The position numbers and the translations under genes were made by a program. From the NCBI GenBank assembly GCA_031274715.1, contig JAISPT010000051.1:1-26778 (forward strand): DNA of 26,778 nt, given 5' to 3'. Positions 24,048 through 26,778 of this stretch are shown one piece after another. Positions within the stretch are counted from its first letter, which is position 1, and every line of letters starts with the position of its first letter. Below the pieces are notes generated by a model that made no database searches, was not told the DNA's origin, and saw only the letters and a program-made list of their open reading frames with translations. The DNA is from Azonexus sp. GTDB lineage: Bacteria > Pseudomonadota > Gammaproteobacteria > Burkholderiales > Rhodocyclaceae.

Positions 24048-24569
24048 CTACTTCTTCTTGGCCGGGGCGATGATCATGATCATCTGACGCCCTTCCATCT
24101 TCGGCATTTGTTCAACCTGCCCGACGGCTTCGAGATCGGCCTTGATTCTTTCCAACTGGCGCATGCCGAATTCCTGGTGCGCCATTTCGCGACCGCGGAA
24201 GCGCAAGGTCACTTTCACCTTGTCCTCTTCCTCGAGGAAGCGAGTCATGTTGCGCAGCTTGATCTGGTAATCATTCTCGTCAGTACCGGGGCGCAGTTTG
24301 ACTTCCTTGACCTGGACCTGCTTCTGCTTCAACTTCGCCTCGTGGGCGCGTTTTTGTTCCTGGTACTTGAACTTGCCGTAGTCCATGACGCGGCAGACCG
24401 GCGGTTTGGCCATCGGTGCGATCTCAACCAGATCGACACCCGCCTCGTCAGCCATTTGCAGTGCAGCACGGATACTCATGATCCCGAGCTGTTCACCGTC
24501 TACCCCCTGGAGGCGAACCTCCGGTACCGTAATTTCTTCGTTGAGGCGATGCGCCTTGTTCTGAGCTAT
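24048..24569 (-). CDS. infC: Translation initiation factor IF-3, with AUA start codon
   Basis: The product has 173 residues if it starts at the ATA at 24569. IF-3 binds the 30S subunit, prevents 50S joining and checks the start codon. The frame from ATA reads IAQNKAHRLNEEITVPEVRL, the conserved IF-3 N-terminus, after a strong GGGGG site seven bases upstream. The first ATG in frame (24479) would remove about 30 conserved residues. There is no ATG, GTG or TTG in frame near the expected start. The rest is canonical: VDLVEIAPMAKPPVCRVMDYG, KVTLRFRGREMAHQEFG and EGRQMIMIIAPAKKK. Use of a rare start codon is how infC is autoregulated in E. coli (AUU there). Confidence 0.95.
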   Translation of the reverse strand: MAQNKAHRLNEEITVPEVRLQGVDGEQLGIMSIRAALQMADEAGVDLVEIAPMAKPPVCRVMDYGKFKYQEQKRAHEAKLKQKQVQVKEVKLRPGTDENDYQIKLRNMTRFLEEEDKVKVTLRFRGREMAHQEFGMRQLERIKADLEAVGQVEQMPKMEGRQMIMIIAPAKKK

Positions 24570-24595
24570 GGTGTAACCCCCGAATACAACAATAA

Positions 24596-26512
24596 TTAAG
24601 CCGTGCCACTACGCGCTGCGACTTCCTCGTGAAGCCGCTCGATCAGGGCATCGACAGTCATCTGTCCGAGATCCTGACCACCGCGTGTACGCACGGCCAC
24701 CAGTCCCTCCACCTTTTCCTTGTCGCCAACGACGAGTTGGTAAGGCAGACGGTTCAAGCTATGTTCTCGGATTTTATAGGTAATTTTCTCGTTGCGCAAA
24801 TCGGACTCGGCCCTGAACCCCGCCTGGTGTAGCTTTTGAGCGATTTCGTCGGCGTAATCCGCCTGCTTTTCGGAAATATTCAGGACCACGATCTGAATCG
24901 GTGCCAACCACAATGGCAAGGCACCGGCAAAGTTCTCGATCAGGATGCCGATGAAGCGTTCGAGCGAACCGAGAATGGCGCGATGCAGCATCACCGGCGC
25001 CCTGCGCTCGTCGTTGGCGTCGACGTATTCGGCGCCGAGCCGGCCTGGCATCGAGAAATCCACCTGCATCGTGCCGCACTGCCAGGAACGACCGATAGCA
25101 TCCTTGATATGGAATTCGATTTTCGGACCATAGAAAGCGCCCTCGCCCGGCAACTCCACCCACTCCAGCCCAGAAGCGCGAAGCCCCTGGCGTAGCGCTT
25201 CCTCGGCCTCGTCCCAGATCGCGTCGGAACCGACCCGGCTGTCCGGGCGCAACGCCAACTTGACGGCGACGTCGGTAAAGCCGAAATCGGCATAAACCTT
25301 CTTGACCAGCGCATTGAAGGCCGTCACCTCGGACTCAATCTGGTCTTCGGTACAGAAAATATGGCCATCATCCTGCACGAAGCCACGCACACGCATCAGG
25401 CCGTGCAGCGCACCAGTCGGCTCATTGCGGTGGCAGGAACCGAATTCGCCGTAACGCAGCGGCAATTCGCGGTAGGAACGCAGATCGGCGTTGAACACCT
25501 GTATATGACCCGGACAGTTCATCGGCTTAACCGCGTAGTCGCGGTTTTCCGACGCCGTGGTGAACATGTTGTCCTTGTAGTGTTCCCAGTGGCCGGACTT
25601 TTCCCATAGCGTCTTGTCGAGAATCTGCGGACAACGCACTTCCTGATAGCCATTGTTGCGATAGACGGCGCGCATGTACTGCTCAATCTCCTGCCACACC
25701 GCCCAGCCCTTCGGATGCCAGAAAATCAGGCCTGGCGCCTCGTCCTGCATGTGAAACAGGTCGAACTGCTTGCCCAAGCGGCGATGATCGCGTTTCTCGG
25801 CCTCTTCCAGCATATGCAAATAGGCATCGAGCTCCTCCTTCTTGGCCCAGGCCGTGCCGTAGATGCGCTGCAACTGCTCGTTGCGATGATCGCCGCGCCA
25901 GTAGGCACCGGCCACCTTCATCAACTTGAAGACTTTGAGCTTGCCGGTAGACGGCACGTGCGGGCCGCGACAGAGGTCGATGAAATCACCTTCGCGATAC
26001 AGCGATACCGGCTGGTCGGCGGGAATCGCCGCAATGAGCTCGGCCTTGTATTTCTCGCCCTGATCGAGGAAGAACTGCACAGCATCATCGCGCTTCCAGA
26101 CTTCGCGGCTGACCGGGATGTCCTTCTTGGCCAGTTCGCTCATGCGCTTTTCGATGGCCGCCAGGTCTTCCAGCGTAAATGGGCGTTTGTAGGCAAAGTC
26201 GTAATAGAAGCCGTTCTCGATGACCGGACCGATGGTGACCTGCGCCTCAGGGAATAACTCCTTGACGGCATAGGCCAGCAGGTGCGCCGTCGAGTGGCGG
26301 ATCAAATCCAGCCCCTCCGGATCGCGCTCGGTGACGATGGCCAGATCGGCATCGCGCTCAATCCGGTAAGACGTATCGACCAGCGCGCCGTCGACCTTGC
26401 CGGCCAGTGCGGCACGGGCCAGCCCGGCACCGATGCTAGCGGCAACCTCGGCAATGGTAACCGGCTGCGCGAACGAGCGGATGGATCCATCAGGCAGTTT
26501 GATATCGGGCAT
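24596..26512 (-). CDS. thrS: Threonyl-tRNA synthetase
   Basis: The product has 638 residues, a full-length bacterial enzyme. It attaches threonine to tRNA-Thr and edits misacylated serine. It has a TGS domain (about 1-60), an editing domain (about 65-225) with HSTAHLLAYAV, the class II catalytic core (about 240-530) with the zinc-binding Cys in PMNCPGH and His in QDDGHIFC, and the anticodon-binding domain (about 535-638, IVVLNISEKQADYADEI). The ATG at 26512 is only about 17 bases after a strong terminator hairpin, so expression may depend on readthrough or a promoter near the hairpin. infC starts 26 bases after its stop. Confidence 0.98.
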   Translation of the reverse strand: MPDIKLPDGSIRSFAQPVTIAEVAASIGAGLARAALAGKVDGALVDTSYRIERDADLAIVTERDPEGLDLIRHSTAHLLAYAVKELFPEAQVTIGPVIENGFYYDFAYKRPFTLEDLAAIEKRMSELAKKDIPVSREVWKRDDAVQFFLDQGEKYKAELIAAIPADQPVSLYREGDFIDLCRGPHVPSTGKLKVFKLMKVAGAYWRGDHRNEQLQRIYGTAWAKKEELDAYLHMLEEAEKRDHRRLGKQFDLFHMQDEAPGLIFWHPKGWAVWQEIEQYMRAVYRNNGYQEVRCPQILDKTLWEKSGHWEHYKDNMFTTASENRDYAVKPMNCPGHIQVFNADLRSYRELPLRYGEFGSCHRNEPTGALHGLMRVRGFVQDDGHIFCTEDQIESEVTAFNALVKKVYADFGFTDVAVKLALRPDSRVGSDAIWDEAEEALRQGLRASGLEWVELPGEGAFYGPKIEFHIKDAIGRSWQCGTMQVDFSMPGRLGAEYVDANDERRAPVMLHRAILGSLERFIGILIENFAGALPLWLAPIQIVVLNISEKQADYADEIAQKLHQAGFRAESDLRNEKITYKIREHSLNRLPYQLVVGDKEKVEGLVAVRTRGGQDLGQMTVDALIERLHEEVAARSGTA

Positions 26513-26529
26513 GGCAAATCCAAAAGCAA

Positions 26530-26557
26530 AAAAAGCGCGGAACGAGCCGCGCTTTTT
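26530..26557. terminator. Terminator between tRNA-Val and thrS
   Basis: AAAAAGCGCGG (26530-26540) pairs perfectly with CCGCGCTTTTT (26547-26557) around loop AACGAG. It is bidirectional in form. On the minus strand it ends the tRNA-Val transcript just before the thrS ATG. Confidence 0.85.
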
Positions 26558-26640
26558 GGTCGAACGAAGGCTGACTCGATTAAGGTTTCTGAACTGCAGT
26601 GCTAGTTCGGAAATTCATCAATTCAACCCCGTCAGGAATT

Positions 26641-26717
26641 TGGTAGGCGGTATTGGAATCGAACCAACGACCTCCACGATGTCAACGTGGCGCTCTAACC
26701 AACTGAGCTAACCGCCT
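26641..26717 (-). tRNA. tRNA-Val(GAC)
   Basis: This is a 77-nt minus-strand tRNA. The acceptor stem is AGGCGGT with ACCGCCT, the T-loop is TGGTTCGATTCC, and the anticodon loop TTGACAT gives anticodon GAC at 26681-26683. The CCA end is encoded (26641-26643). Confidence 0.95.
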
Positions 26718-26730
26718 GAAGAAGGTGCGC

Positions 26731-26758
26731 ATTGTAGACTGCAAAAATTTCCTGTCAA
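26731..26758 (-). promoter_or_regulatory. Promoter of tRNA-Val
   Basis: On the minus strand a consensus TTGACA (26753-26758) and TACAAT (26731-26736) are separated by 16 bases. The tRNA begins 13 bases after the -10 box. Confidence 0.8.
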
Positions 26759-26778
26759 CACATTATTCGCCGAAAGGC

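Overview
The window is about 26.8 kb of GC-rich chromosome from a betaproteobacterium. A member of the Rhodocyclales (Dechloromonas/Azonexus-like) is the best guess. This rests on gene content and order (thrS-infC-rpmI-rplT-pheST-ihfA-merR, surE-pcm-nlpD-rpoS, lysC next to tRNA-Ser) and protein style, not on a database search. Most of it is ordinary core genome. The unusual part is the first 8 kb.

Region 1 (1-7520, minus strand) is an accessory block of four exported proteins, read right to left. The first is a 1250-residue beta-helix plus IPT/TIG protein, followed by two tandem paralogous glycine-rich proteins and the start of a second beta-helix-type protein cut by the window edge. None has a recognised enzymatic domain. 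They look like cell-surface or matrix proteins. A group of REP-like hairpins (351-466), bracketed by a 12-bp direct repeat, separates the last two genes. The block stops at a 480-bp gene-poor stretch that holds a decayed fragment resembling an ISAs1-family transposase, next to the 3' end of tRNA-Ser(GCT). That layout suggests an acquired island.

Region 2 (8002-10384, minus strand) holds tRNA-Ser, lysC (aspartate kinase) and a class II histone-deacetylase-like amidohydrolase.

Region 3 (10494-15387, plus strand) is a tight operon: MoxR ATPase, DUF58 protein, TgpA-type transglutaminase membrane protein, and a soluble MltB-type lytic transglycosylase. The first three form a known conserved trio. 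The fourth points to a cell-envelope or peptidoglycan role.

Region 4 (15384-18937, minus strand) is hns-like, surE, pcm, nlpD, rpoS, with genes overlapping or only a few bases apart. It is the stationary-phase and survival cluster. rpoS and mltB converge with overlapping stop codons.

Region 5 (19039-26717, minus strand) is the translation cluster: tRNA-Val(GAC), thrS, infC (with an AUA start), rpmI, rplT, pheS, pheT, ihfA, a MerR-family regulator and tRNA-Pro(GGG). Strong terminator hairpins lie just upstream of thrS and of pheS and may be attenuators. All three tRNA genes have recognisable sigma-70 promoters and encoded CCA ends.
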